Source: an uncultured Planctomycetaceae bacterium (GTDB lineage: Bacteria > Planctomycetota > Planctomycetia > Pirellulales > UBA1268). From it: 35,043 nucleotides of DNA. This document shows, in pieces, positions 27,820-35,043 of this stretch (within the stretch, counting starts at the first letter, position 1; each line of letters begins with the position of its first letter). The stretch is from the NCBI GenBank assembly GCA_903885855.1, contig CAISKG010000486.1:1-35043 (forward strand), written 5' to 3'. The notes beneath the pieces are model-generated. The model saw nothing but the letters and a program-made list of their open reading frames with translations, did no database searches and had not been told where the DNA came from. The position numbers were made by a program, and so were the translations under genes.

Positions 27820-28763
27820 CGTGCCGCCCCCCGCTCCGCGAGCGCCATGCCGATCAGCTCGTCGGCCATCGCCGCCAGGTCGTGGCGCGGCTGCCAGCCC
27901 CAGTCGCGGCGCGCGGCCGCGTCGTCGACGGCGCCGGGCCACGAGGCCAGCACGGCGTCCACCGCGGCGTCGGGGGCGAAGCCGATCTCGGCGCCGGGCA
28001 TGCGGCGGCGGATCTCGGCGGCGATCTCCGCCGGAGTCGTCGTCTGGCCGCCGATGGAGTAGACCCGGCGGGTGAGGGACGCCGCGGGGGCGGCCAGCAG
28101 ACCGGCCAACCCCGCCACCGCGTCGCGCACCGAGACGATCGCCAGCCGGCGGTCGGGGCGCGCCTGGAAGGTGAAGCGCCCGCTCCAGGCGGCCTCGAGG
28201 AAAGCGCGCGACGCCAGGGCGCTGGCCGCCCCGGCCGGGGCGTCGCGCGAGACGGTGATCGGCAGGCGGATGCAGCGGAAGTCGAGGCCGTAGCGGGCGT
28301 GGTAGTAGGTGCCGAGGCGCTCCACCGCCATCTTCGTCACGCCGTAGAGCGTCCCCGGCCACTGGGGCGTGGCGTCGGTGAGCACGTCGTCCGCCCCTCC
28401 CCCCATCGCGGCCACGCTGCTGGTGAAGAGGACGGTCGGCCGGCCGTGCCGCAGACTCGCCTCGAGGATCGCGAACGTGCCGTCCATGTTCACGCGCCAC
28501 GCCCGCGGCCGGTCGGCCTCGCAGCTCGCCGAGAGGAGCGAGGCCAGGTGGACCACGGCCGCGGGGCGGTGGCGGGCGAAGGCCTCCTCGAGGGCCGCGT
28601 CGTCGCAGACGTCGCCCCGCTCGTAGACGGCGCCGGGCCCGACGTCGCCGAGGGGCGCGGGGGCCACGTCGAGGAGCACGACGCGCTCGTACGCCCGCGC
28701 GAGCGAGTGGCTGAGGCGGCAGGCGATGTTGCCCGCGCCGCCGGTGATCAGGCAGGTCGCCAT
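27816..28763 (-). CDS. NAD(P)-dependent epimerase/dehydratase, extended SDR (TDH-like)
   Basis: A 315-residue extended short-chain dehydrogenase. The Rossmann motif is TGGAGNIACRL (7-17), with VVLLD (28-32) and Asp32 as a likely NAD ribose ligand. VVHLASLLSA (70-79), catalytic TSS (114-116) and YGVTK (Tyr140, Lys144) follow. YGVTKMAVERLGTYYHARYGLDFRCIR resembles SDR-type L-threonine 3-dehydrogenases as well as nucleotide-sugar epimerases, so the substrate is open. ATG 28763 begins directly at the Rossmann fold; the ORF extension to 29006 overlaps DUF971 and is a shadow. It sits 50 bp after DUF971 and is coupled to the cupin gene. Confidence 0.9.
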   Translation of the reverse strand: MATCLITGGAGNIACRLSHSLARAYERVVLLDVAPAPLGDVGPGAVYERGDVCDDAALEEAFARHRPAAVVHLASLLSASCEADRPRAWRVNMDGTFAILEASLRHGRPTVLFTSSVAAMGGGADDVLTDATPQWPGTLYGVTKMAVERLGTYYHARYGLDFRCIRLPITVSRDAPAGAASALASRAFLEAAWSGRFTFQARPDRRLAIVSVRDAVAGLAGLLAAPAASLTRRVYSIGGQTTTPAEIAAEIRRRMPGAEIGFAPDAAVDAVLASWPGAVDDAAARRDWGWQPRHDLAAMADELIGMALAERGAAR

Positions 28764-28813
28764 GGTGCCCCCCGTTGCCCCGACCGTCCGCGCCGCCCGG
28801 CCCCGCGGCCGGA

Positions 28814-29176
28814 TCACCCCAGCTCGCGGAGGTAGTCGAGGGTGTAGATGCCGCTGGAATGGCCGTCGCTGAATTCGATCCCGTAGGCGTACTGCCCCAC
28901 CGGCCGCATCGCCGTCACCGCCAGCGGCACGAGCTCCTGCGGGGCGAGCACCGGGAGGAGCGCCTTCGGCTTGGGCGCCGCCCGTTCCTCGCGGCAGGTC
29001 GCGCACGGGCAGGCGTCGCGCAGGAGCCGCGGCGGATAGACGCTCCGCAGGCCGTCGCTCCAGCCGATCTCCACGCCGCCGTCGGGACGGCGCGCGAGCG
29101 ACTGCGGAACGACCCCTGCGGCGCGCCCCGCGTTGGGATCCGTGCCGCCCGCCACGCCGGTCGAGCCATCGCTCAT
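28814..29176 (-). CDS. DUF971 domain protein
   Basis: A 120-residue protein with the DUF971 (gamma-butyrobetaine hydroxylase N-terminal-like) pattern: EIGWSDGLRSVYPPRLLRDACPCATCREE, then PVGQYAYGIEFSDGHSSGIYTLDYLREL. Three Cys (CPCATC) and a distal His could form the zinc site known in this fold. Stand-alone DUF971 proteins are often found near Fe-S or Mrp/ApbC genes; here it follows a PaaK-like ligase. ATG 29176 overlaps the ligase stop (ATGA), showing translational coupling. The molecular function is unknown. Confidence 0.9.
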   Translation of the reverse strand: MSDGSTGVAGGTDPNAGRAAGVVPQSLARRPDGGVEIGWSDGLRSVYPPRLLRDACPCATCREERAAPKPKALLPVLAPQELVPLAVTAMRPVGQYAYGIEFSDGHSSGIYTLDYLRELG

Positions 29177-30459
29177 GGTCGTCGCTCCCCTGATCCCCCG
29201 CTCGTGCCCCGGGCGTCGACGACGCGACTCCCCTTCCCCTCGAAGCGCGGCAGCGTGCCCGGCGGAACCACCGCCACGTTGACGCGCAGCCCGAGCCGCA
29301 GATGGAACTCCCGCTCCACGCGCTGCGGGTCCGCCAGGCGGTCCTCGATCTCGAGATCGAGCTCGTCGAGGCTCATCCGCCGCGCCACCGTGAGCCGGTA
29401 TTCCGTCACCTCGGGGAAGCCGCGCACGATGCCGTCCACGGCGCCCGGGAAGACGTTGACGCCGCGCACCACGAGCATGTCGTCGGCGCGCCCCACGATC
29501 CCCCCCGTGAGGCGCACCCAGGGCGGGTCGGCGGCCGAGTCGGCCGGCCACGACGCGCGCACCAGGTCGCCGGTGCGGTAGCGGATCAGGGGCGCACCGG
29601 CGCGGCCGAGCGTGGTGAGCACCAATTCGGCCAGCTCGCCGGCGGCGGCCGGCTGGCCGGTGGATGGCGCGAGAAACTCCGGGTGGAACCAGGGCTCGAG
29701 CACCTCGAGATGGCGGCCGTGCCGGTCCCCCACGCCCCACGGCCCGACTTCGCTCGAGCCGGCGTGATCGAGGACGCGGGCATCCCACTCCAGGCCGATG
29801 CGATCGCGGACCTGGGGGATCGATCCTCCCGGCTCCCCCGCCACGATCACCAGGCGGATCGGCAGCCCGGCGATGTCGATCTTCGCCTGCGCCGCCACCT
29901 CCGCCAGATGCAGCGCGTAGCTCGGCGTGGCCATCAGCACCGTCGCGCGCGTGTCGCAGGCGAGCTGGAGGCGGGCCAGCGACGACATCCCGCCGGTGGG
30001 GATGACCATCGCCCCGCGCTTCTCCGCGCCCTCGAAGCCGCTCCAGAATCCGATGAACGGGCCGAACGACGAGGCGACGAGCACCCGATCGCCCGGCCCG
30101 ACCTCGGCCCGCGCGAGGATCGCGTCCCAGCACTCCAGCCACCAGGCCCAATCGGCGGCGGTGTCGAACACCGGCATGGGACGGCCGTGCGTGCCGCTGG
30201 TGCGGTGGAAGCGCACGTAGTGCTCGGGGGGGAAGGTGAGATTGGCGGGGATGCCCCCCGCGCTGCCGGCGACGAGCTCGGCCTTGGTCGTCAGCGGCCA
30301 GTCGGCGAGTTCGGCGAGCGATGCCGGCCGGGGCACCTCGCCGGCGAACTTCGCCGCGTAGAAGGCGTTGGCGGGAATCACCTCCGCCATCAGCGCGCGC
30401 AGGCGTCGCAGCTTGTGCTCGTCGAGCGCGGCGCGCGTGGCCGGGGCGGATGCCATCAT
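29173..30459 (-). CDS. PaaK-like acyl/aryl-CoA ligase (phenylacetate-CoA ligase family)
   Basis: A 428-residue adenylate-forming enzyme of normal PaaK length. Features are the opening LRRLRALMAEVIPANAFYAAKF, the P-loop RFHRTSGTHGRPM, GSSEVGPWG in the A5 region, IRYRTGDLV (A7), GRADDMLVVRGVNVFPG (A8-like) and the C-terminal PRFEGKGSRVVD with the Lys of the A10 region. It should activate a carboxylic acid as the acyl-AMP and pass it to CoA. No paa degradation genes are nearby, so phenylacetate is not implied. ATG 30459 is followed by a second ATG at 30456. An extended -10 and an inverted repeat overlap the start. The ORF track frame extends to 31377 through the PEGA gene, which is not credible. 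Confidence 0.9.
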   Translation of the reverse strand: MMASAPATRAALDEHKLRRLRALMAEVIPANAFYAAKFAGEVPRPASLAELADWPLTTKAELVAGSAGGIPANLTFPPEHYVRFHRTSGTHGRPMPVFDTAADWAWWLECWDAILARAEVGPGDRVLVASSFGPFIGFWSGFEGAEKRGAMVIPTGGMSSLARLQLACDTRATVLMATPSYALHLAEVAAQAKIDIAGLPIRLVIVAGEPGGSIPQVRDRIGLEWDARVLDHAGSSEVGPWGVGDRHGRHLEVLEPWFHPEFLAPSTGQPAAAGELAELVLTTLGRAGAPLIRYRTGDLVRASWPADSAADPPWVRLTGGIVGRADDMLVVRGVNVFPGAVDGIVRGFPEVTEYRLTVARRMSLDELDLEIEDRLADPQRVEREFHLRLGLRVNVAVVPPGTLPRFEGKGSRVVDARGTSGGSGERRP

Positions 30460-30477
30460 GCCCGCAGTATGGCATGA
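30456..30477. promoter_or_regulatory. Inverted repeat over the paaK-like start codon and -10 element
   Basis: TCATGCC (30456-30462), an 8-base spacer, and GGCATGA (30471-30477) are perfect reverse complements. The left arm contains the start codon. On the minus strand the element includes TGCCATACT, an extended -10 ending six bases before ATG 30459, so the message could be leaderless. It could act as an operator or as an RNA hairpin hiding the start. Confidence 0.45.
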
Positions 30478-30509
30478 CCGGCGGCGGCGGGGCGGCCCCC
30501 GAGCCGCCA

Positions 30510-31136
30510 TCAGAATCCCGACGGCGGCAGTCCGAGGCTCGGCTGGCCCTGTGCGGGGGCGTTCTGGAACGGCGCCTGCAGCGCGGGAGCGGGGAACGCG
30601 AGCGGCCCCTGCGGGGGGGCGGTCGCCGGAGCCGGGCCGCCGCGCCATCCGCCCGGCAGGGAGGGGAGGCCGGGAGGGCCCGCCGTCGGCGGCGGGGGCA
30701 GGCTGCCGGCCGCCAGGCGCACTTGCTGCGCGCGGGCCACGACCGCCTCGGCGGGCTGGGAGTCGGCGGGCGTCATCGCCAGATCGACGACGCGCTCGTC
30801 GCGGATCTCCCACGGCCAGAGGTTCTCCGTGACGAAGTCGAGCGGGAACACCTGGTACCAGGGCATCGGGAACGGCTGCCGGACGGTGAGTGTCTCGAAG
30901 CCGTCCTTGACCAGGCGGATCTTGCGGGTGCCGTAGTAGATGAAGTCGGTCGACACGGGCGTCGAGCCGATCTGGTAGTCGTCCACGTAGACGAGCGCCC
31001 CGGGGGGGCTCGAGCGGATCGTCATCCGCCGCTGCACGCATCCGGAGGCCGCCACGGCGACCACGAGCGCCGCACACAGCGGCAGCAGGGGCCGGGCCGG
31101 AGGAAAGGGGCGGGGGGCAGCCATGGCGGAAACCAT
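30510..31136 (-). CDS. PEGA-domain lipoprotein
   Basis: A 208-residue protein. The N-terminus (RPLLPLCAALVVAVAASGC) is a lipoprotein signal with lipobox ASGC. Directly after it comes a PEGA-like beta domain: MTIRSSPPGALVYVDDYQIGSTPVSTDFIYYGTRKIRLVKDGFET. PEGA domains are surface or periplasmic carbohydrate- or matrix-associated modules. The middle PWYQVFPLDFVTENLWPWEI is aromatic-rich, and the last 60 residues are Pro/Ala/Gly-rich and probably disordered. ATG 31136 is preceded at about eight bases by a G-rich tract; ATG 31124 is an alternative without such a signal. It is 50 bp upstream of the paaK-like gene on the same strand. Confidence 0.88.
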   Translation of the reverse strand: MVSAMAAPRPFPPARPLLPLCAALVVAVAASGCVQRRMTIRSSPPGALVYVDDYQIGSTPVSTDFIYYGTRKIRLVKDGFETLTVRQPFPMPWYQVFPLDFVTENLWPWEIRDERVVDLAMTPADSQPAEAVVARAQQVRLAAGSLPPPPTAGPPGLPSLPGGWRGGPAPATAPPQGPLAFPAPALQAPFQNAPAQGQPSLGLPPSGF

Positions 31137-31242
31137 AGGGATCGCCCCCCCCTGCCGCCAGACCGGCGGGCGGCCCCGGCGGGCCGCTCCCAAACCCGGC
31201 CCGCGGCAAGGGTTTGCGGTCGCGGCGCGGAAGCGACGCCGC

Positions 31243-31248
31243 TAGAAT
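31243..31248 (+). promoter_or_regulatory. Candidate -10 element for the PP2C gene
   Basis: TAGAAT in GCTAGAATCCCGC lies 64 bp before the proposed GTG start, closely matching GCTACAATTCCCG before ahpD. A GGAGGG tract follows at 31258-31263 but has no ATG, GTG or TTG in frame at the right distance. The 175-bp gap holds nothing else I recognise. Confidence 0.45.
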
Positions 31249-31312
31249 CCCGCGTCCGGAGGGCGGCTCGGTCGCCGCCCCGACACCGAGGGTCTTCCGA
31301 GCGATCGACAGC

Positions 31313-32665
31313 GTGGGAACCGGCACCACCCTCGTGTTCGGCGAACGTTCCGACATCGGACGGCGCCGCTCCAGCAATCAGGACTCGTTGGCGGTCGCGC
31401 CACCGGCGAGCCCCCAGCAGTACCGCACCCGCGGCTGGCTGTTCCTCGTCGCCGACGGGATGGGGGCCCACGTGGCGGGCGAACGTGCCAGCCGGATCGC
31501 CGCCGAACAGGTGCCGCTGATCTACGAGAAGAACGCCTCCCGCTCCCCCCCGCTGGCCCTCAAGCGGGGCCTGGAGCAGGCCAACACCGAGATCCACACG
31601 CGCGGCCGCCAGCAGCCGGAATACCTCGGCATGGGAACGACGTGCACCACGCTCGCGATCCTCCCCCGCGGGGCGCTGGTGTGCCACGTGGGCGACAGCC
31701 GTGCCTACCGGCTGCGCGGCAACCGCCTCGAGCAGCTCACGCGCGACCACTCCGCCGTGTGGGAGCTCGAGGCCCAGGGGGGGCTGTCGCGCGAGCAGGC
31801 CGAGCGGGTGGTGGGCAAGAACGTCATCACCCGTTCCATGGGCCCCCATGCGAGCGTCGACGTCGACGTCGAGGGGCCGATCGGCGTGGAGGCCGGCGAC
31901 ACCTTCCTGCTGTGCAGCGACGGGCTCTCCGGGCAGGTGGCCGACGAGGAGATCGGCCTGTTCATGCGGGAGCTTCCGCCCCGCGACGCCTGTGCGGCGC
32001 TCGTCGGCCTGACGCTCGTGCGCGGCGCCCCTGACAACGTCTCGGTGATCGTCGCCCGCACCGGCGCCGAGGAGACGTCGGCCAGCACGGCGGGGGAGCC
32101 CCCGTGGCAGATCGACGACGACGGCGCCCCCGCCGCGGGCCCGACGGCCCCTCCCTGGCGGCTGCTGGGGATCGCGGCGGCGAGCCTGCTGGTGGCGCTC
32201 GTGCTCAGCCCGTGGGGCGACCTGGTGCGCAGCCTGCCCGATGCGGCCCGCGCGGTGTGCGTCGTGGGCAGTGCGGTGGCACTCCTGGTGATGCTCGCCA
32301 CGGTCGTGATGGCGATGGTGGCGTTCACCGTGCCCGGCGGCGGCGGGCGGGCCCTGGCGGCCGGCCACCGCCTCGGCCAGAGCCCCTACCGCACCTACGA
32401 TTGCACGCCGCGCGCGAGCCTGCTCGAGGGCGTGGTGGCCAGCGCCGAGCAGGCGGCCGACGGCCTCTCCCCGCCGGAGGCCGAGCGGATGCTCGCGGCG
32501 ACGGCCCTGGCCCGCAAATACGCGGCGGCGGGGAGCTTCCACGAGGCCACCGTGCGCGTGGCCGAGGCGATCGCCGTCTACGCGCGCTCGGTCGACGAGG
32601 CGCGCAGCGGCGAGACGATCCGCATGCAGGCCCCCCGCCCCGAATCCCACCCGGACGCCCGCTGA
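31313..32665 (+). CDS. Membrane-anchored PP2C-family serine/threonine phosphatase
   Basis: A 450-residue protein. The N-terminal 270 residues are a bacterial PP2C (Stp/PrpC-like) domain with motifs in order: SDIGRRRSSNQDS, LVADGMGAHVAGERAS, MGTTCTTLAI, CHVGDSRAYRLRGNRLEQLTRDHS, CSDGLSGQV and GAPDNVSVIVAR. The metal-binding Asp residues are all present, so it should dephosphorylate Ser/Thr-phosphorylated proteins. After a Pro/Ala linker come two membrane segments (LLGIAAASLLVALVLSPW and VVGSAVALLVMLATVVMAMV) and an Ala-rich helical tail of about 100 residues. GTG 31313 was chosen because PP2C homology starts just after it. The ORF goes back to TTG 31214, and the start is uncertain by up to 33 codons. 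No partner kinase is in the window. It is 13 bp upstream of the LptF-like gene. Confidence 0.88.
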   Translation: MGTGTTLVFGERSDIGRRRSSNQDSLAVAPPASPQQYRTRGWLFLVADGMGAHVAGERASRIAAEQVPLIYEKNASRSPPLALKRGLEQANTEIHTRGRQQPEYLGMGTTCTTLAILPRGALVCHVGDSRAYRLRGNRLEQLTRDHSAVWELEAQGGLSREQAERVVGKNVITRSMGPHASVDVDVEGPIGVEAGDTFLLCSDGLSGQVADEEIGLFMRELPPRDACAALVGLTLVRGAPDNVSVIVARTGAEETSASTAGEPPWQIDDDGAPAAGPTAPPWRLLGIAAASLLVALVLSPWGDLVRSLPDAARAVCVVGSAVALLVMLATVVMAMVAFTVPGGGGRALAAGHRLGQSPYRTYDCTPRASLLEGVVASAEQAADGLSPPEAERMLAATALARKYAAAGSFHEATVRVAEAIAVYARSVDEARSGETIRMQAPRPESHPDAR

Positions 32666-32678
32666 CCGGCGGACGACG

Positions 32679-33860
32679 ATGAAGATCCTCTCCCGCTACG
32701 TGCTGGTGGAGCTGCTCCAGGTGTTCCTGGTGGCCCTCTCCGCGCTCACGCTGTTCATGCTGGTGGTGGGGCTGGTGAAGGAGGCGCAGCAGCAGGGCCT
32801 GGGCCTCGTGCAGATCGCCCGGCTGGTCCCCTACGTGCTCCCGGAGGCGATGCGCTTCGCCGTCCCGGGCACCATGCTCTTCGCCGTGGCGAGCGTCTTC
32901 GGGCGGATGTCCGCCACCAACGAGATCACCGCCCTCAAGGCGGCCGGCGTCTCGCCCATGGCGGCGATGTGGCCCGCCTTCGCGCTGGCCGTCGCGGTGA
33001 GCCTGGTTTCGGTCTGGCTCAACGACGTGGCCGTGTCGTGGGGGCGCGACGGCGTGCGGCGCGTGGTCGTCTCGAGCGTCGAGGAGATCATCTACGGCCG
33101 CCTCCGGCAGCACCGCTCCTACAGCGCGCCGCACATCTCCATCAACGTCAAGCACGTCGAGGGGCGGACGCTCGTGCGCCCGACCCTCTCCTACCAGCCG
33201 GAGACGGGCGACGCCGTCACGGTGTCGGCGGCCTCGGCGGAGATGCGGGCCGACCCGTCGAAGGGGATCCTGGCGGTCACCTGCCGCGACGGCACCCTGC
33301 AGGTCGGCGACGTCAAGGCGGTGTTCCCCGACGAGATCACGCGCGAGATCGAGCTCGACACCCTGAGCCGCAAGGGCGCGGCGTCGACGAGCCCCTCGGA
33401 GATCGCGATGGCCGACTTCCCGGCCGCGGTCGCCGAGCAGCACCGCCGCATCCGCCAGTGCGAGGAGATCGCCGCCGCGAAGATCGCGCTGGCGACGCTC
33501 TCCGGCCGGCTCGACCTCACCGTGCCGGCGTACGTGGAGCCGGAGCGCGAGGCGGTGCGCCTCGAGACCGCGCGCCTCCACCGCATCGAGATGGAGCCCT
33601 GGCGCCGCTGGGCCAACGGCTTCAGCTGCCTGTGCTTCGTGCTCGTCGGCGCCCCGATGGCGATCCGGATGCGCAACGCCGACTTCCTCACCAGCTTCTT
33701 CATGTGCTTCCTCCCGATCCTCGTCGTCTACTACCCCGTCTTCATGGCGGGGGTGTCGCAGGCGAAGTCGGGCAGCGTCCCGCCGGTGGCGGTGTGGACC
33801 GGCAACGTGCTGGTCACGCTGTGGGGGATGTGGTTGATGCGTCGCGTGATCCGCACCTGA
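32679..33860 (+). CDS. LptF/LptG (YjgP/YjgQ) family permease
   Basis: A 393-residue protein with the LptF/G layout: N-terminal helices ([31 protein letters not shown]), a second block [39 protein letters not shown], which is the family signature, a large periplasmic beta domain (about 130-270), and C-terminal helices ([38 protein letters not shown]). These permeases extract lipopolysaccharide or related lipids with LptB. Only one such gene is seen here, whereas LptF and LptG usually come as a pair; the other may lie elsewhere. I cannot tell F from G. ATG 32679 has a purine-rich stretch upstream. It is probably co-transcribed with the PP2C gene. Confidence 0.92.
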   Translation: MKILSRYVLVELLQVFLVALSALTLFMLVVGLVKEAQQQGLGLVQIARLVPYVLPEAMRFAVPGTMLFAVASVFGRMSATNEITALKAAGVSPMAAMWPAFALAVAVSLVSVWLNDVAVSWGRDGVRRVVVSSVEEIIYGRLRQHRSYSAPHISINVKHVEGRTLVRPTLSYQPETGDAVTVSAASAEMRADPSKGILAVTCRDGTLQVGDVKAVFPDEITREIELDTLSRKGAASTSPSEIAMADFPAAVAEQHRRIRQCEEIAAAKIALATLSGRLDLTVPAYVEPEREAVRLETARLHRIEMEPWRRWANGFSCLCFVLVGAPMAIRMRNADFLTSFFMCFLPILVVYYPVFMAGVSQAKSGSVPPVAVWTGNVLVTLWGMWLMRRVIRT

Positions 33861-33874
33861 CACGCACGGCCCGA

Positions 33875-33890
33875 CGCCCCGGCGGGGGCG
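33875..33890. terminator. Hairpin after the LptF-like gene
   Basis: CGCCCC (33875-33880), loop GGCG, and GGGGCG (33885-33890) form a perfect 6-bp stem in the 59-bp gap before the isomerase gene. No T-tract follows. It may attenuate rather than end transcription, or be a chance product of high GC. Confidence 0.25.
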
Positions 33891-33919
33891 CGGGCCTCCC
33901 GCCGCGCCGGAGTGTCCCC

Positions 33920-34921
33920 ATGCCCCGCCCCGTGACGCTCTTCACCGGCCAATGGGCCGACCTGCCCCTGGCCGACGTGGCGCGCCGGGCGCGCGGCTTC
34001 GGCTACCAGGGCCTCGAGTTGGCCTGCTGGGGCGACCACTTCGACGTCGGCCGGGCCCTCGACGAGCCGGGCTACTGCACCCAGAAGCGCGACGAACTGG
34101 AGCGCCACGACCTGGCCGTCCACGCCATCTCCACGCACCTCGTCGGTCAGGCGGTGTGCGACCGCGTGGACGAGCGCCACCGCGCCATCCTCCCGGCCCA
34201 TGTCTGGGGCGACGGCGATCCCGCCGGGGTCAACCGTCGCGCGGCGGAGGAGGTGGCGCGCACGGCGCGGGCGGCGAAGAAGCTCGGCGTGGGGGTCGTC
34301 AACGGCTTCACCGGCTCCCCGATCTGGCACCTCCTCTATTCCTTCCCGCCGGTGCCGAAGGAGACGATCGACGCCGGGTTCGCCACCTTCGCGGCACGCT
34401 GGAATCCGATCCTCGACGTCTTCGCGGAGTGCGGCGTGCGTTTCGCGCTCGAGGTCCACCCCGCGGAGATCGCCTTCGACCTGGTGACCGCCGAGCGCGC
34501 CCTCGAGGCGCTCGGCCGGCGCGAGGAGTTCGGATTCAATTTCGACCCCAGCCATCTGCACTGGCAGGGGGTCGATCCGGTGCAGTTCATCCGCGCTTTC
34601 CCCGAGCGGATCTACCACGTGCACATCAAGGACGCCGCCACGACCCTCGACGGCCGCAGCGGGATCCTCGGCAGCCACCTCCCCTTCGGCGATCCGCGCC
34701 GGGGATGGGACTTCCGTTCACCGGGCCGGGGGGCGATCGACTTCGAGGCCATCGTCCGCGCGCTCAACCAGATCGGCTACCGCGGGCCGCTGTCGGTGGA
34801 ATGGGAGGATCCGGGGATGGACCGCGAGCAGGGCGCGGCCGAGGCCTGCCAGTTCGTCAAACACCTCGACTTCGCCCCGCCGGGCCGGGCCTTCGACGCG
34901 GCGTTCGCGGAGGAGTCGTGA
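33920..34921 (+). CDS. Sugar phosphate isomerase/epimerase, xylose isomerase-like TIM barrel
   Basis: A 333-residue cytoplasmic protein of the AP-endonuclease-2/IolE-like TIM-barrel family. It has [15 protein letters not shown] near the start, [24 protein letters not shown] (Glu and His candidate metal ligands), [15 protein letters not shown] (Asp and His), [10 protein letters not shown] (His and Asp) and [11 protein letters not shown] (Glu). This set of acidic and His residues fits a divalent-metal site. In Planctomycetota such proteins commonly act on inositol- or keto-sugar-like substrates; the substrate here is unknown. ATG 33920 begins [12 protein letters not shown]. The ORF track start at 32969 overlaps the permease and is a shadow. 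The stop TGA shares its A with the next ATG. Confidence 0.9.
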   Translation: MPRPVTLFTGQWADLPLADVARRARGFGYQGLELACWGDHFDVGRALDEPGYCTQKRDELERHDLAVHAISTHLVGQAVCDRVDERHRAILPAHVWGDGDPAGVNRRAAEEVARTARAAKKLGVGVVNGFTGSPIWHLLYSFPPVPKETIDAGFATFAARWNPILDVFAECGVRFALEVHPAEIAFDLVTAERALEALGRREEFGFNFDPSHLHWQGVDPVQFIRAFPERIYHVHIKDAATTLDGRSGILGSHLPFGDPRRGWDFRSPGRGAIDFEAIVRALNQIGYRGPLSVEWEDPGMDREQGAAEACQFVKHLDFAPPGRAFDAAFAEES

Positions 34922-35043
34922 TGCGGGGCTCCCGCCGAGGATCGCCGTGCCGGCGGATCCTGCCCCTGGCGGCGGCGGCGGTGCTGTCGCTGTCGGTCGG
35001 GCCGGCGGCCGCCGACGACCCGCCGCGCCGGCCGCGCGTCACC
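34921..35043 (+). CDS. Start of an exported protein (cut by the right edge)
   Basis: This frame is not in the ORF track because it is open at the edge. The 41 visible codons start with ATG 34921, sharing its A with the isomerase stop (TGATG). The translation has a basic N-region ([13 protein letters not shown]), a hydrophobic core LPLAAAAVLSLSVG and a likely cleavage region PAAADD, a typical signal peptide. The product is therefore probably secreted and translationally coupled to the isomerase; nothing of the mature domain is visible. Confidence 0.7.
   Translation, partial: MRGSRRGSPCRRILPLAAAAVLSLSVGPAAADDPPRRPRVT

Noticed and set aside
30510-31377. N-terminal extension of the PaaK-like ORF through 31377
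   Set aside because: This stretch overlaps the PEGA lipoprotein gene in another frame and has shadow-type composition; the ligase family starts near 30459.

Overview
The window is very GC-rich, densely coded bacterial chromosome. It most resembles a member of Planctomycetota, probably of the Pirellulales type. The taxonomic clues are the secreted SGNH-DUF1080 fusion, a very large LamG/propeller/cytochrome-c/ThuA protein of the PVC-superphylum kind, the DUF971 and PfkB types, and the many Ala/Pro-rich secreted proteins. This assignment comes from gene content read by eye, not from a search. I see no tRNA, rRNA, CRISPR array, transposase or integrase. No stretch above about 300 bases lacks a gene. 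The longest gaps are about 220 bp (714-930), 175 bp (31137-31312) and 167 bp (23257-23423).

Layout. 1-713 (minus): the 5' part of a collagen-like Gly-X-Y protein that the ORF track missed because it runs off the edge. 931-2340 (minus): a divergent PAP2-type protein. 2477-4351 (plus): RecQ helicase. 4361-9781 (minus): a complete branched-chain amino acid type (LIV/HAAT) ABC operon in transcription order binding lipoprotein, LivH, LivM, LivG, LivF. Its LivG carries a membrane-hairpin insertion of about 180 residues inside the nucleotide-binding domain. 9865-12189 (minus): the two-domain 23S rRNA methyltransferase RlmKL, with DNA hairpins in its linker. 12284-13621 (plus): secreted SGNH hydrolase fused to DUF1080. 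13646-14596 (minus): PfkB sugar kinase. 14673-18818 (plus): a 1381-residue secreted LamG / propeller / cytochrome c / ThuA protein. 18924-23256 (minus): carB followed by a membrane acyltransferase. 23424-26582 (plus): a tight three-gene run of AhpD-like protein, secreted HExxH metallopeptidase and AAA+ ATPase. 26560-31136 (minus): PEGA lipoprotein, PaaK-like CoA ligase, DUF971, SDR epimerase/dehydrogenase and bicupin, with ATGA overlaps. 31313-35043 (plus): membrane PP2C phosphatase, LptF/LptG-type permease, TIM-barrel sugar isomerase/epimerase, and the start of another exported protein.

How the genes fit together. The LIV operon is a self-contained importer whose promoter predicts a leaderless message. 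The SGNH-DUF1080, PfkB and LamG-to-ThuA genes form a carbohydrate-themed neighbourhood. The PP2C and LptF-like genes are 13 bp apart and suggest phosphorylation-linked envelope biogenesis. The paaK/DUF971/SDR/cupin run looks like one transcription unit of unknown pathway.

The most unusual observations are the LivG membrane insertion, the perfect 14-bp hairpin inside rlmKL, a dispersed 28-bp element repeated in two convergent intergenic regions, and the two translationally coupled cassettes of unassigned function. All start sites, promoters and terminators are sequence readings without computation. The ORF track writes alternative starts as M, so several genes listed here begin with GTG.
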